Assembly (NCBI GenBank): GCA_963732345.1
Contig: CAVSZI010000002.1
Span: forward strand, 1-64,000
Length of the DNA: 64,000 bases
Source of the DNA: Bog-532 sp963732345
GTDB lineage: Bacteria; Actinomycetota; Actinomycetes; Streptosporangiales; Streptosporangiaceae
Reading direction: 5' to 3'
Shown here in pieces: positions 24,684 through 33,058 of this stretch. Under the pieces are notes generated by a model that saw only the letters and a list, made by a program, of their open reading frames with translations, was not told the DNA's origin and did not search any database. Every line of letters starts with the position of its first letter. Positions within the stretch are counted from its first letter, which is position 1. The translations under genes were made by a program, and so were the position numbers.

Positions 24684-26785
24684 CCACGGCTGACCCGGTC
24701 AGGGCCGGGGACCGGGTCATCATTGACGGGCGGCCGCGGGTGGTGCTGGGTGCTTCCGGGCCGCTGATCCGGTTCACCGACGATGACGGCGCTGTCGAGG
24801 AGGTGGCGGTCGCGGAACTGGTCGGCAGCGGCCGGATGCGACTGCAGCCGCGGGGACCGGGCGGGCACCCGGCGGCACAGACCGGGCTGGCCGGGCTGCC
24901 GCCGGAGGCGGTTGAGCGGGCCCGGTGGTGGGAGGCCCACATCATCGAGGTCGTGGACGGGACGCCTCCGGACGCGCCTGCGGGGACGCCGCCGCGGCCG
25001 GCCTATGACGTGGAGCGCACCAGCCTGGCCGGGCGGGAGCAGGCCAAGGCCGCCGAACTGTCTGCCCCGGGCCGGCCGGTGGCAGCCTCGACCGTCAAGC
25101 ACCGGCGGCAGCGGTGGCAGGCCGAGGGCTTGCCCGGGCTGATCGACAAGCGGGTCCAGCGCAGGCGCAGCCTGGCCGGGCGGGCCGATCCCGCAGTTGC
25201 CGGGGCGATGGAGCAGGCGATCGCGGAGGCGGCCGATGAATCGTCGCGGGCGGCGACGTTCATCGTCTGGCGGACCCGTGAGATCCTCGCCGAGCGAGGG
25301 CAAACCGTCGTGGAGCCGTCGCGGGCCACGATGTTCCGGCTGTTCTCCCGGCTGTCGGCGGGAAAGCACACGACCGGGTCGGCGGCGACCCGCCGCGGGC
25401 TGGCAGGCCGGCCGCAGCGGAAGTTCTCCCAGGCTCACCCGGCAGCGCCGGGCGAGCTGATGGAGATCGACTCCACCCCGCTGGACGTGCTGGTCCTGCT
25501 CGATGACGGGGTTCCCGGCCGGGTGGAGCTGACCGGGATGATCGACGTGGCGACCAGGACGGTGCCCGCGGCGGTGATCCGCCCGACGGCGAAGTCGGTG
25601 GACGCGAGCGTGCTGCTGGCCCGCGCTCTGACGCCCGAGCCGATGCGGCCCGGGTGGCCGGCCAGCCTGGCGATGGCGCACTCGGCCCTGCCCTATGACC
25701 GGCTGCTGGGCATCGACGAGCGGCTGCGCCATGCCGCGGCCCGGCCGGTGATCGTGCCGGACACCATCGTCATCGACCACGGGTCGGTGTTCGTCTCGGA
25801 CAACTTCCGGGCCTCGTGCCGGCACCTGGGGATCAGCATCCAGCCGGCGCACCTGGCGACCGGCTCGGACAAGCCGCACATCGAGAAGATGTTCTCCTCG
25901 CTCGGCACGCTGTTCTGCCAGTTCGCCGCCGGCTACCTGGGCCGGAGCGCCGACCGGCGGGGACGCCGGGTGGAGGAGCAGCCCCTGTGGTCCCTGATGC
26001 AGATACAGGACCTTCTCGATGAATGGCTCATATCGGTCTGGCAGAACAGGGAGCACGACGGGCTGCGGGACCCGCTGCGCCCGCAGCGGGCGTTCTCCCC
26101 GAACCAGAAGTACGCGGCCCTGATCGAGACGGCCGGGTACGTGCCGGTCCCGCTCAGCGCCGGGGACTACATCGAGTTGCTCCCCGCGGTCTGGCGGGCC
26201 GTCAACGCCTACGGCATCAAGATCAGTCACCGGACCTACGACGCCGGGGAACTCAACCCGATCCGGCAGCAGAAATCCGGGGTCACAGCCCGGAAGGGGC
26301 AATGGGAGGTGCACCACGATCCCTATGACGTGTCCAGGGTGTTCGTCCGCGGGCCGGACGGCTGGATCACCTGCCCGTGGAAGTACCTGGAGAAGGTCCC
26401 GGCTCCGTTCGGGGAACTGGCCTGGGACCACGTCTCCGGCCAGCTCGCCGAGCAGGGACAGCCCGCCCCCACCGAGCTGGAACGCGCCCTTGCCGTCGAT
26501 GACCTGCTGCGACGCGCCTACCACGGCCCGCCGGACGAGGCGGCCGAGCCACAAGCCCCCGCCGGGAAATCCCGTCGGCAGTCATCGGCCCGGGACCGGC
26601 GGGTCGCAGCCCGCACCCGTGCCGGAACGGCAGCCCGCGCAAGAACCGGGATGACCGGAGAGCCGGACCCTGCGGCGGCCGGGAACGATCCGGAAACACC
26701 AGGGCAGGACAGCGGCGAGCCGCTCGCCAAGGTGATCCCGCTGGGCATCTTCGACCCCTTCGAGGAGGCGAAGAAACCATGGTGA
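24680..26785 (+). CDS. tnsB: TnsB-like DDE transposase
   Basis: 701 residues from GTG 24680. N-terminal DNA-binding region with helix-turn-helix (VAASTVKHRRQRWQAEGLPG), then the rve core: GELMEIDSTPLDVLVL (D264), DTIVIDHGSVFVSDNFRASC (D366), SDKPHIEKMFSSLGTLF (E402), and a Mu-type C-terminal beta barrel (YDAGELNPIRQQ). The last about 70 residues are basic and disordered and could contact TnsC. It joins transposon 3' ends to the target. Gene end overlaps tnsC by 7 bp. Confidence 0.93.
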   Translation: MTTADPVRAGDRVIIDGRPRVVLGASGPLIRFTDDDGAVEEVAVAELVGSGRMRLQPRGPGGHPAAQTGLAGLPPEAVERARWWEAHIIEVVDGTPPDAPAGTPPRPAYDVERTSLAGREQAKAAELSAPGRPVAASTVKHRRQRWQAEGLPGLIDKRVQRRRSLAGRADPAVAGAMEQAIAEAADESSRAATFIVWRTREILAERGQTVVEPSRATMFRLFSRLSAGKHTTGSAATRRGLAGRPQRKFSQAHPAAPGELMEIDSTPLDVLVLLDDGVPGRVELTGMIDVATRTVPAAVIRPTAKSVDASVLLARALTPEPMRPGWPASLAMAHSALPYDRLLGIDERLRHAAARPVIVPDTIVIDHGSVFVSDNFRASCRHLGISIQPAHLATGSDKPHIEKMFSSLGTLFCQFAAGYLGRSADRRGRRVEEQPLWSLMQIQDLLDEWLISVWQNREHDGLRDPLRPQRAFSPNQKYAALIETAGYVPVPLSAGDYIELLPAVWRAVNAYGIKISHRTYDAGELNPIRQQKSGVTARKGQWEVHHDPYDVSRVFVRGPDGWITCPWKYLEKVPAPFGELAWDHVSGQLAEQGQPAPTELERALAVDDLLRRAYHGPPDEAAEPQAPAGKSRRQSSARDRRVAARTRAGTAARARTGMTGEPDPAAAGNDPETPGQDSGEPLAKVIPLGIFDPFEEAKKPW

Positions 26786-27816
26786 AAGGCGACAGCCCCG
26801 GCGCCGGCGATCCGCACAGGCACCTGTCCACCCTGGACGGATGGAGAGAATTCACCAGCCTCGCGGCAGGTCAGCCCGACCTCCTGGCAGAAGCGGGGTA
26901 CGAGGCCCTCGGCAGCGACGCCAGGGCCGCCTATGACGAGGAGCGGCTGGACTACCACACCCGCCTCGGCGTGGCGGGAACCTCGGTGCTGCGGCAGGTC
27001 GTCACCACCGGCCGGCGGCTGACGCTGCTGAACCGGCACGCCATCAGCGCCCGCCGCGGCCTGATCCTGTCCGGCGCGGCCGGGACCGGCAAGACCACCG
27101 CGATCACCCAGCTCGGCAAGACGCACGAGGCAACCGACCGGGCACGCCACCCCGGCCAGGAACGGATTCCCGTCATCTACGCAACCGTCCCGCCGGCGGC
27201 GACGCCGCGGATGCTGGCCATGGAGTTCGCCCGGTTCCTCGGGCTCCCCGTCCCGGCACGCGCCAACATGACCGACATCATCGAGGCCGTCTGCGGCGTC
27301 GCGATCGACACCTCGGCCAGCATGGTGCTGGTTGATGAGATCCACAACATGCAGCTGGCCACCCGCAGCGGTGCCGAAGTCTCCGACACCCTCAAATACC
27401 TGTCCGAAAGAATCCCGGCTACGTTCGTCTACGCCGGGATCGACCTGGAACGCCAGGGCCTGTTCTCCGGCATCCGGGGAAGCCAGATCGCCGGGCGGTT
27501 CACCCTCATCCCCACGCTGCCGTTTCCTCTCGCCGGTGAGTGGCGCGGCCTGGCCGCCACCCTCGAAGACGCTCTCCGCCTGCGCCGCCACCAGGCCGGG
27601 ACCCTGCCCGGCCTCGACCGCTACCTGCACCAGCGCACCAGCGGGATGATCGGCAGCCTGTCCCACCTGATCCGCGGCGCGGCTATCGAGGCGATCCAGT
27701 CCGGCACCGAGCAGATCACCAAGAAGCTGCTGGACACCATCGACATCGACCACGCCGCGCAGCGGGAATCAGGTCCCGGGACGGCTGCCGCCCGCCGCAC
27801 CGCGGCCCGCCGGTGA
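26779..27816 (+). CDS. tnsC: TnsC/TniB-like AAA+ ATPase
   Basis: 345 residues. Walker A LSGAAGTGKTTAIT (K105), Walker B SMVLVDEIHNMQLATRSG (D186, E187), and GTLPGLDRYLHQRTSGMIG in the lid. TnsC-type ATPases form rings on target DNA and connect the target selector (TniQ/TnsD) with TnsB. The start lies inside the end of tnsB and the stop overlaps the GTG of tniQ, so the whole set is one operon. Confidence 0.92.
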   Translation: MVKGDSPGAGDPHRHLSTLDGWREFTSLAAGQPDLLAEAGYEALGSDARAAYDEERLDYHTRLGVAGTSVLRQVVTTGRRLTLLNRHAISARRGLILSGAAGTGKTTAITQLGKTHEATDRARHPGQERIPVIYATVPPAATPRMLAMEFARFLGLPVPARANMTDIIEAVCGVAIDTSASMVLVDEIHNMQLATRSGAEVSDTLKYLSERIPATFVYAGIDLERQGLFSGIRGSQIAGRFTLIPTLPFPLAGEWRGLAATLEDALRLRRHQAGTLPGLDRYLHQRTSGMIGSLSHLIRGAAIEAIQSGTEQITKKLLDTIDIDHAAQRESGPGTAAARRTAARR

Positions 27817-28075
27817 CCGCCGAAGCAGCGCAGCCGCCGCTGCGGCCGCTGCCGATCCGGCCCGGGCCCGTCAGCGGCGAATCGACCTTTTCCTATATCC
27901 GCCGTCTCGCTGTCGCCAACCACCTGCGCCCGATGCACCTGCGCCGCTACCTCACGGACCCCGGCACCGGCGGCGGCTTCCGGCTCGGCTGGCTTGCCGT
28001 CCTGGCCGGACGGTCCGTCGCCTCCTTGCAGCATGCGCTCGCCGACCAGGAGCCTCCCGCCGGCACCGCCTCACG
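27813..28075 (+). CDS. tniQ: TniQ N-terminal domain, frame lost after about 85 residues
   Basis: GTG at 27813 overlaps the tnsC stop. RPGPVSGESTFSYIRRLAVA followed by HLRPMHLRRYL and GGGFRLGWLAVLAGRSVASL is the characteristic TniQ beginning. In this frame the sequence turns into proline/arginine-rich nonsense after about 28075 and runs to a stop at 28302. The next protein-like sequence is in the +1 frame (28033-28794). Either a single TniQ-HTH-ankyrin fusion has suffered a frameshift at 28050-28090, or two overlapping genes exist. TniQ proteins carry target-site information in Tn7-like elements. Confidence 0.75.
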
Positions 28076-28794
28076 CAGCCGCCCGCCCGGCGCAGCGCCG
28101 GCGCAAGCGGTCGAAGGCAGAGCTGTTCACGCTCATCCGCCGCGACGCCCGCGAGCGCGGCCTGTCGGCACGAGCGCTCGCCGACAAGTACGGAACCGGC
28201 AAGCGAATCGTCCGCGAGGCGCTCCGGTCACCACGTCCGGCCCCGCGCAAGCCGCAGCCGCCCCGCGGATCACGGCTCGACGCGTTCACTGCCATCATCG
28301 ATGACATGCTCCAGGCCGGGCTGCAGGCTTTCCCGCCGCAGCGCCAGCCCGTCATCAGCATCTACCGCGAGCTCGTCACCAGGCACGGGGCGGACGGGAT
28401 CTCCTACCAGATGGTGCGCGGATACGTCGGCCGCCGACGCGCAGTGATGCAGCATCACACGCTCTCCCCAGCTCACCAGGCAGTCACTGACCACGACCTG
28501 AACCGCCTGCGCGAACTGCTCGACGACGGCCACGACATCGAAAGCGACAACGGAGACGGCTGGACCCTGCTCCGGCGGGCCATCCACACCGAGCGTGCCC
28601 GCCACACCAGCACGGGTGAGCCCTTGCGCGCAGACATGACCGCGTTCCTGCTCGCCCGCGGCGCCAGCCCGCACGAAGATGACACCGGCATAGCAGCCGA
28701 AGCCGAACTACTCGGGCACTGGCTGGCAGCCGAGATCATCTCCGCCTGGGCCGGATTAACTGAGACCGAGGCGATAACGGGCCGGATTCAGTGA
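28033..28794 (+). CDS. IstA-like helix-turn-helix region followed by ankyrin repeats
   Basis: 253 codons from ATG 28033. Residues about 25-135 (KAELFTLIRRDARERGLSAR, ALADKYGTGKRIVREAL, SRLDAFTAIIDDMLQAGLQA, ISIYRELVTRHGADGISYQM, VRGYVGRRR) align along their length with the N-terminal DNA-binding region of the IS21 IstA at 28920, including GISYPMVRAYV. The rest is ankyrin-like (DLNRLRELLDDGHDIESDNG, GWTLLRRAIH, MTAFLLARGASPHEDD). An internal ATG at 28447 could start the ankyrin part separately. The stop codon lies in the right terminal inverted repeat. It is probably the missing C-terminal half of TniQ, supplying sequence recognition. No catalytic domain is present. Confidence 0.7.
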   Translation: MRSPTRSLPPAPPHAAARPAQRRRKRSKAELFTLIRRDARERGLSARALADKYGTGKRIVREALRSPRPAPRKPQPPRGSRLDAFTAIIDDMLQAGLQAFPPQRQPVISIYRELVTRHGADGISYQMVRGYVGRRRAVMQHHTLSPAHQAVTDHDLNRLRELLDDGHDIESDNGDGWTLLRRAIHTERARHTSTGEPLRADMTAFLLARGASPHEDDTGIAAEAELLGHWLAAEIISAWAGLTETEAITGRIQ

Positions 28795-28823
28795 GACAGG
28801 GCCGATTTATCAGCGACAGGACA
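28749..28823 (-). repeat. Right end of Tn7-like element with TnsB-site repeats
   Basis: Read inward from 28823: TGTCCTGTCGCTGATAAATC, then GTCTCACTGAATCCGGCCC, then GTCTCAGTTAATCCGGCCC. The first two match the left end almost exactly. These sites overlap the last codons of the ankyrin ORF. Confidence 0.8.
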
Positions 28824-28919
28824 GTCTTGACTCCACCGGTGTGCAGGCGTGGGAGGATCAGCGTGCGTGCTCCGGGTGTCTCCCCACACCCTGACAGGTA
28901 GGTGTGGTGGAAGGCGTGC

Positions 28920-30566
28920 ATGCAGTCGATGTCGAGGGTCGAGCTCTACGCGGCGATCCGCCGGGACTCCCGGGTCGATGGGCTGTCGAGCAGGGATCTG
29001 GCCCGGAAGTACAGGGTGGGCCGGCGGACCGTGGCCCTGGCGCTGTCGTCTGCGTGGCCCGGGCCGCGGAAGAAGCTTCCCCCGCGCACGTCCCGCCTGG
29101 ATCGGCATAAAGAGGCGATCGACCGGATCCTGCGGGCTGATCTTGATGCCCCGCGCAAGCAGCGGCATACCACCAAGCGGATCTTTGACCGGCTGATGGC
29201 TGAGCATGACGCGGACGGCATCTCCTACCCGATGGTCCGGGCCTACGTCGTGGTCCGCAAGCCGGAGATCTGGGTCGAGGCGGGCCGCGGGCCGCCGCGG
29301 GTGTTCATCCCGCAGACCCACCGGCCCGGCCAGGACGCCGAGGTCGATTTCGGCGACGTCTACATCGACCTGGCCGGGGTCCGCACCCTGTGCTACATGT
29401 TCGTGTTCCGGCTGTCCTTCTCCGGTAAGGCGGTGCACCGCGTCTCGGCTTCGGAGGGGCAGGAGGCGTTCTTCGAAGGCCACGTTCACGCTTTCAGCGT
29501 GCTGGGCGGCGTTCCTGCCGGGAAGGTCCGCTACGACAACCTGACCTCTGCGGTGGCCCGCGTGCTCGGCTTCACCCGGGCCCGGGTGGAGACCGACCGG
29601 TGGACCGCCTTCCGGTCCTGGGCCGGCCTGGATGTCTTCTATTGCCAGCCTGGCCTGCAAGGAGCCCATGAGAAGGGCGGCGTGGAGGGCGAGGTCGGCC
29701 GGTTCCGCCGCAACCACATGGTCCCGGTTCCCCAGGTCGGCACCATAGCCGAGCTGAATGCGCTGCTCGACGTCTGGGACCAGGAGGACGAAGAGCGCCG
29801 GATCGCGGACCGCACGCGCACCGTCGGGGAGTTCTTCGCGATCGAGAGGCCGCTGCTGGCCCCGCTGCCGTCCGAAGCCTTCGAGACCGGGCGCATGTTC
29901 ACGCCGCGAGTAGACCGCTATGCCCAGGTCACCGTACGGATGAACCGCTACTCAGTGCCCATGCGCCTGATCGGCCATCAGGTGCGGGTGCTGCTGCACG
30001 CTTCTGATCTGGTGGTCTATGACGGCCGCGCCGAAGTCGCCCGGCACGAGCGCCTGGCCGGCCGCGGCGGCAGCCGCCTGGAGCTGGATCACTACCTGGA
30101 AGGGCTCCTGCGCAAGCCCGGTGCCCTGCCCGGGGCGACGGTCCTGCATCAGGCCAGGGCCGCAGGCCGGTTCACCCCGGTCCATGACGCCTGGTGGGCG
30201 GCCGCGCGCACGGCGCACGGGGACGCGGCCGGCACCCGGGCCCTGGTCGAGGTCCTGCTGTTGCACCGGCGGATGGCCCACGAGCACGTCGTCGCCGGGA
30301 TCGCCGCCGCGCTGCGGGCCGGGGCGATGACCGCCAACGTGGTCGCGATGGAGGCCCGCAAGGCCGCCGACGCCGGCACGCCAGTCACCGCGGCACCGCC
30401 CGATGAGATCCCCCAGGCGTCCCCGGTGACCTCACTCACCGGGCGGCGCCTGGCCGCCCTGCCGGCGGACTCCCGGCCGCTGCCGTCGGTAGCCGCCTAC
30501 GACCAGCTACTGCGCCGTCCCCGGCCACCCGCCACCCGTCCCGCCAGCCAGGGAGACCCGTCATGA
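28920..30566 (+). CDS. istA: IS21-family transposase IstA
   Basis: 548 residues from ATG 28920 (GGAAGG ribosome site). N-terminal helix-turn-helix (SSRDLARKYRVGRRTVALAL), rve core with RPGQDAEVDFGDVYIDLAGV (D143), GKVRYDNLTSAV (D206) and HEKGGVEGEVGRFRRN (E256), then a C-terminal beta domain and a linker. It binds the terminal repeats and carries out strand transfer together with IstB. The reading frame is intact; the promoter side is interrupted by the Tn7-like insertion 86 bp into the IS, about 95 bp before this start. Confidence 0.95.
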   Translation: MQSMSRVELYAAIRRDSRVDGLSSRDLARKYRVGRRTVALALSSAWPGPRKKLPPRTSRLDRHKEAIDRILRADLDAPRKQRHTTKRIFDRLMAEHDADGISYPMVRAYVVVRKPEIWVEAGRGPPRVFIPQTHRPGQDAEVDFGDVYIDLAGVRTLCYMFVFRLSFSGKAVHRVSASEGQEAFFEGHVHAFSVLGGVPAGKVRYDNLTSAVARVLGFTRARVETDRWTAFRSWAGLDVFYCQPGLQGAHEKGGVEGEVGRFRRNHMVPVPQVGTIAELNALLDVWDQEDEERRIADRTRTVGEFFAIERPLLAPLPSEAFETGRMFTPRVDRYAQVTVRMNRYSVPMRLIGHQVRVLLHASDLVVYDGRAEVARHERLAGRGGSRLELDHYLEGLLRKPGALPGATVLHQARAAGRFTPVHDAWWAAARTAHGDAAGTRALVEVLLLHRRMAHEHVVAGIAAALRAGAMTANVVAMEARKAADAGTPVTAAPPDEIPQASPVTSLTGRRLAALPADSRPLPSVAAYDQLLRRPRPPATRPASQGDPS

Positions 30567-31354
30567 CACTCCAGCGCCACCGCGGCCTGACCGAACCCGC
30601 CGCCGACGCCGCGATCGACACCGCCTGCCGGGTCCTGCGCCTGCCCACCCTGCGCGCCCAGTTCACCGACCTCGCCGAGGTCGCCGCCCGGGAACAGATG
30701 ACCTACCGCGGGTTCCTCGCCGAGCTGCTGATGGCCGAATGCGACGACCGGGGGCGCCGCCGCTCCGAACGCAGGATCAAGGCCGCCTGCTTCCCGCGGC
30801 AAAAGGAACTGCGGACCTTCGACTTCCAGGCCAACCCGAACATCACCCCGGAGACGCTCGCCACCCTCGCTACCTGCGAGTGGGTCCGCAAAGGAGAACC
30901 GCTCTGCCTGATCGGCGACTCCGGGACCGGCAAGTCCCACCTGCTCATCGCCCTGGGCACCGAGGCCGCGATGGCGGGCTACCGGGTCCGCTACGTCCTG
31001 GCCGCCAAACTTGTCAACGAGCTAGTCGAAGCCGCCGACGACAAGCAGCTGACCAAGACCATCGCCCGCTACGGCCGCGTCGACCTGCTCTGCATTGACG
31101 AACTGGGCTACATGGAACTCGACCGGCGCGGCGCCGAGCTGCTGTTCCAGGTTCTGACGGAGCGCGAGGAAAAGAACAGTATGGCCATCGCCTCCAACGA
31201 GAACTTCAGCGGCTGGACCAAGACCTTCACCGACCCCAGACTCTGCGCCGCCATCGTGGACCGCCTCACCTTCGGCGGCAACATCATCGAAACCGGCACC
31301 GACTCCTACCGCCTCGCGCAAACCCGCGCCAGAGCCGGCCACGCTACCAGCTGA
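30563..31354 (+). CDS. istB: IS21-family ATPase IstB
   Basis: 263 residues, ATG overlapping the istA stop (ATGA). Walker A LCLIGDSGTGKSHLLIALG (K124), Walker B VDLLCIDELGYMELDRRGAE, and sensor region SMAIASNENFSGWTKTF. IstB is an AAA+ ATPase of the DnaC type that delivers IstA to target DNA. Intact. Confidence 0.95.
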   Translation: MTLQRHRGLTEPAADAAIDTACRVLRLPTLRAQFTDLAEVAAREQMTYRGFLAELLMAECDDRGRRRSERRIKAACFPRQKELRTFDFQANPNITPETLATLATCEWVRKGEPLCLIGDSGTGKSHLLIALGTEAAMAGYRVRYVLAAKLVNELVEAADDKQLTKTIARYGRVDLLCIDELGYMELDRRGAELLFQVLTEREEKNSMAIASNENFSGWTKTFTDPRLCAAIVDRLTFGGNIIETGTDSYRLAQTRARAGHATS

Positions 31355-31476
31355 CAACCACGCCCGGTCTTCCCCGCCAAGCGCCGAGCCGCCATCCTCA
31401 CCACCCCAGGGAAGGCCCCGCACGCGAGAAAGCGGAGTCAGCTCTCAACAACAAAAGACCCCCCAAGATCAACAAC

Positions 31477-31516
31477 TGGATCCGCAACTCGCCGATAACT
31501 GGATCCAAAACTCACC
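31477..31516 (-). repeat. IS21 right repeats R2 (31477-31493) and R1 (31500-31516)
   Basis: On the minus strand GGTGAGTTTTGGATCCA and GGCGAGTTGCGGATCCA, matching L1 and L2 at the left end; the expected IstA-binding sites. Confidence 0.8.
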
Positions 31517-31532
31517 TACAGAGCCAACCTTT

Positions 31533-31865
31533 CCTTCCTCTTGCAATGGTGGGCGGCACGGCCGCGAACCGCTGCCGCCGACTCAGCGATCCGCCGCCGA
31601 CACCGCGGGCGATGCCGCGCCAGGCCAGCAGGAAGCCGGCCAATGCATCCGCCATCCCACCCAGGCTGACCGGCAGCCAGGGCCAGCGCATGCCGGGATG
31701 AATTCGGCCTGCGCTATTTGCTGTCCTCCTTGTCGTGACAGCCCCGGCGGCTTCACGTCCGCGCAGCGCGTGCAACAGCCGCCGGACATCCGGCTTGGGA
31801 CACGGTTGGCCCAAGCCAGAGCGGGTAGCGGAGCATTTCGCGGGAATGACGAAGGGACCCTGAGC
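31533..31865. other. Gap right of IS21
   Basis: About 330 bp. A minus-strand frame with MRWPWLPVSLGGMADALAGF runs into the IS21 target site and may be a split small ORF. No family recognised. Confidence 0.35.
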
Positions 31866-32081
31866 ATGTGGGCATTTTTCTCCAGGCGGCTGCGGATGTG
31901 GCTGCTGCTGGCCATCGCCCTGCCGCTGACCCGGGCGCTCGTCCATCGCCTGGCGCTAGCCGCCCAGCGCCACGATTCCTCCACCCGAACCGCGAAGGCG
32001 CTGCACCAGGCTGACTCGACGGTCACCGCCGTATCCCAGCGGGCGGCCCGTAAGGGAAAACGCCGCGCAGCAGAACACTGA
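31866..32081 (+). CDS. Small membrane-associated protein
   Basis: 71 residues: MWAFFSRRLRMWLLLAIALP contains one hydrophobic segment (about residues 10-24) preceded by basic residues, then a basic soluble tail ending ARKGKRRAAEH. It looks like a signal-anchored small protein. GAAGGG lies 10 bases before the ATG. No family recognised. The longer upstream frame is not protein-like. Confidence 0.55.
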   Translation: MWAFFSRRLRMWLLLAIALPLTRALVHRLALAAQRHDSSTRTAKALHQADSTVTAVSQRAARKGKRRAAEH

Positions 32082-32117
32082 CCCGCTCAGGACGGAGTCA
32101 CCGAAGCCCGGCAACAG

Positions 32118-32393
32118 TCATGGTGCCGGCGATGTACTGGTGACCGGCGGCGGGGAGCTGGGCAGGACGGCCAGGGCACGGCCAGGGCTGCCGGTGCCGT
32201 CGTCCAGCCGCAGCGGCAGGAACTGGAACCACGCACACCGCGGCGGGACCTGGTCCAGGCGTCCGAGTGCTTCTATCAACGTCACGCCGTGCGGCAGGCC
32301 GGTCAAGTGGGCCGGTGCGCCGCCCTCGGCCGGCCCGATCGACAGGCCGTCGGTGCCGGACGCTGGTGACGCCCCGGTCGCGGGGCGGTCCAA
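32118..32393 (-). pseudogene. Possible C-terminal fragment of a cyclase (kynurenine formamidase-like) gene
   Basis: The frame reads GLSIGPAEGGAPAHLTGLPH, GVTLIEALGRLDQVPPRCAW and GSPGRALAVLP. This resembles the last third of metal-dependent cyclase-family proteins (D-x-G-x-AH...GV-x-x-x-E-x-L-x-x-L). The metal-binding N-terminal half is missing and no good start is present. Judged a remnant. Confidence 0.4.
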
Positions 32394-32512
32394 ATCGTCT
32401 CGGGCCGAAGTGCCGGCCAGCCCGGCGCAAGACCCGTGGTGAGGACGCCGGCACCGTAGGAATCCCTGGCGCTGGTTTCGTGTTGGCAGAGGAGTTCGGA
32501 GGGGGTCATGAT

Positions 32513-33058
32513 GTGATCAAGCTCAGGAACCGCGGCCCCGACCCGGCGCCTGCGCCGCCGTTCGAGGGACACGGACCGGGCGGGGCCGAGCGCGTCACGT
32601 TCGCCGCAGGATGCTTCTGGGGTGTGGAGGCGGCCTTCCGCCAGATCCACGGGGTGTTGCAGACTACTGCGGGCTACACCGGCGGCCACGTCGCCGACCC
32701 CGGCTACGAACGGGTCTGCCGGCACCGCACCGGCCACGCTGAGGCGGTCGAGGTGTGGTTCGACCCGGCCCAGGTCAGCTACGCGGAGCTACTCCAGACG
32801 TTCTGGCGAATCCACAAACCGACAACCCGCAACCGCCAGGGCTTCGACTTCGGCAGCCAGTACCGCTCGGCGATCTTCTACCATGACGCTGGCCAGATGG
32901 AAGCCGCGATCGCATCACGTGATGCCCAGCAGCAATCGCTGAGGCGGCAAATCGTCACCCAGATCACCCCGGCGTCCGCGTTCTACCGGGCCGAGGAGTA
33001 CCACCAGCGGTACCTCGAGAAGCATGGCCACCCCGGCTGCGCAGCCACCATCCGGTGA
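32513..33058 (+). CDS. msrA: Peptide-methionine (S)-S-oxide reductase MsrA
   Basis: 181 residues from GTG 32513, chosen because GGAGGGGG stands 7 bases upstream. The core reads VTFAAGCFWGVEAAFRQIHG with the catalytic Cys of GCFWG, then TAGYTGGH, YERVCRHRTGHAEAVEVWFD, GFDFGSQYRSAIFYHDAGQM and the C-terminal YHQRYLEKHGHPGC with a possible resolving Cys. It reduces methionine-S-sulfoxide in proteins using thioredoxin. All catalytic segments are intact. The usual CGTGHAEAV is here CRHRTGHAEAV. Confidence 0.93.
   Translation: MIKLRNRGPDPAPAPPFEGHGPGGAERVTFAAGCFWGVEAAFRQIHGVLQTTAGYTGGHVADPGYERVCRHRTGHAEAVEVWFDPAQVSYAELLQTFWRIHKPTTRNRQGFDFGSQYRSAIFYHDAGQMEAAIASRDAQQQSLRRQIVTQITPASAFYRAEEYHQRYLEKHGHPGCAATIR

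Larger units (their letters stand above)
23807..28823 (+). mobile_element. Tn7-like transposon, 5017 bp
   Basis: Begins TGTCCTGTCGCTGATAAATC and ends with its near-perfect inverse complement (TGT...ACA ends), inverted over about 50 bp. It is flanked by the 5-bp duplication GTCTT (23802-23806 and 28824-28828), the signature of Tn7/Tn5053-type transposition. It encodes TnsA, TnsB, TnsC, a TniQ N-terminal domain and an IstA-like/ankyrin ORF, all on the plus strand with overlapping starts. There is no other cargo. The last stop codon lies within the right terminal repeat. Confidence 0.93.
23721..31526 (+). mobile_element. IS21-family element carrying a nested Tn7-like transposon
   Basis: Ends are inverted: TGGTTCTGTAGGTGACTT on the left, and TGGCTCTGTAGGTGAGTT read inward from the right. 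They are flanked by a 6-bp target duplication, ACCTTT, at 23715-23720 and 31527-31532. Removing the inner 5017-bp transposon and its 5-bp duplication leaves 2784 bp with istA and istB, a normal IS21 size. The multiple terminal repeats expected for IS21 are visible at both ends. Confidence 0.93.

Noticed and set aside
24587..26554. 655-codon minus-strand frame opposite tnsA/tnsB
   Set aside because: Shadow of tnsB; the plus-strand DDE motifs are unambiguous.
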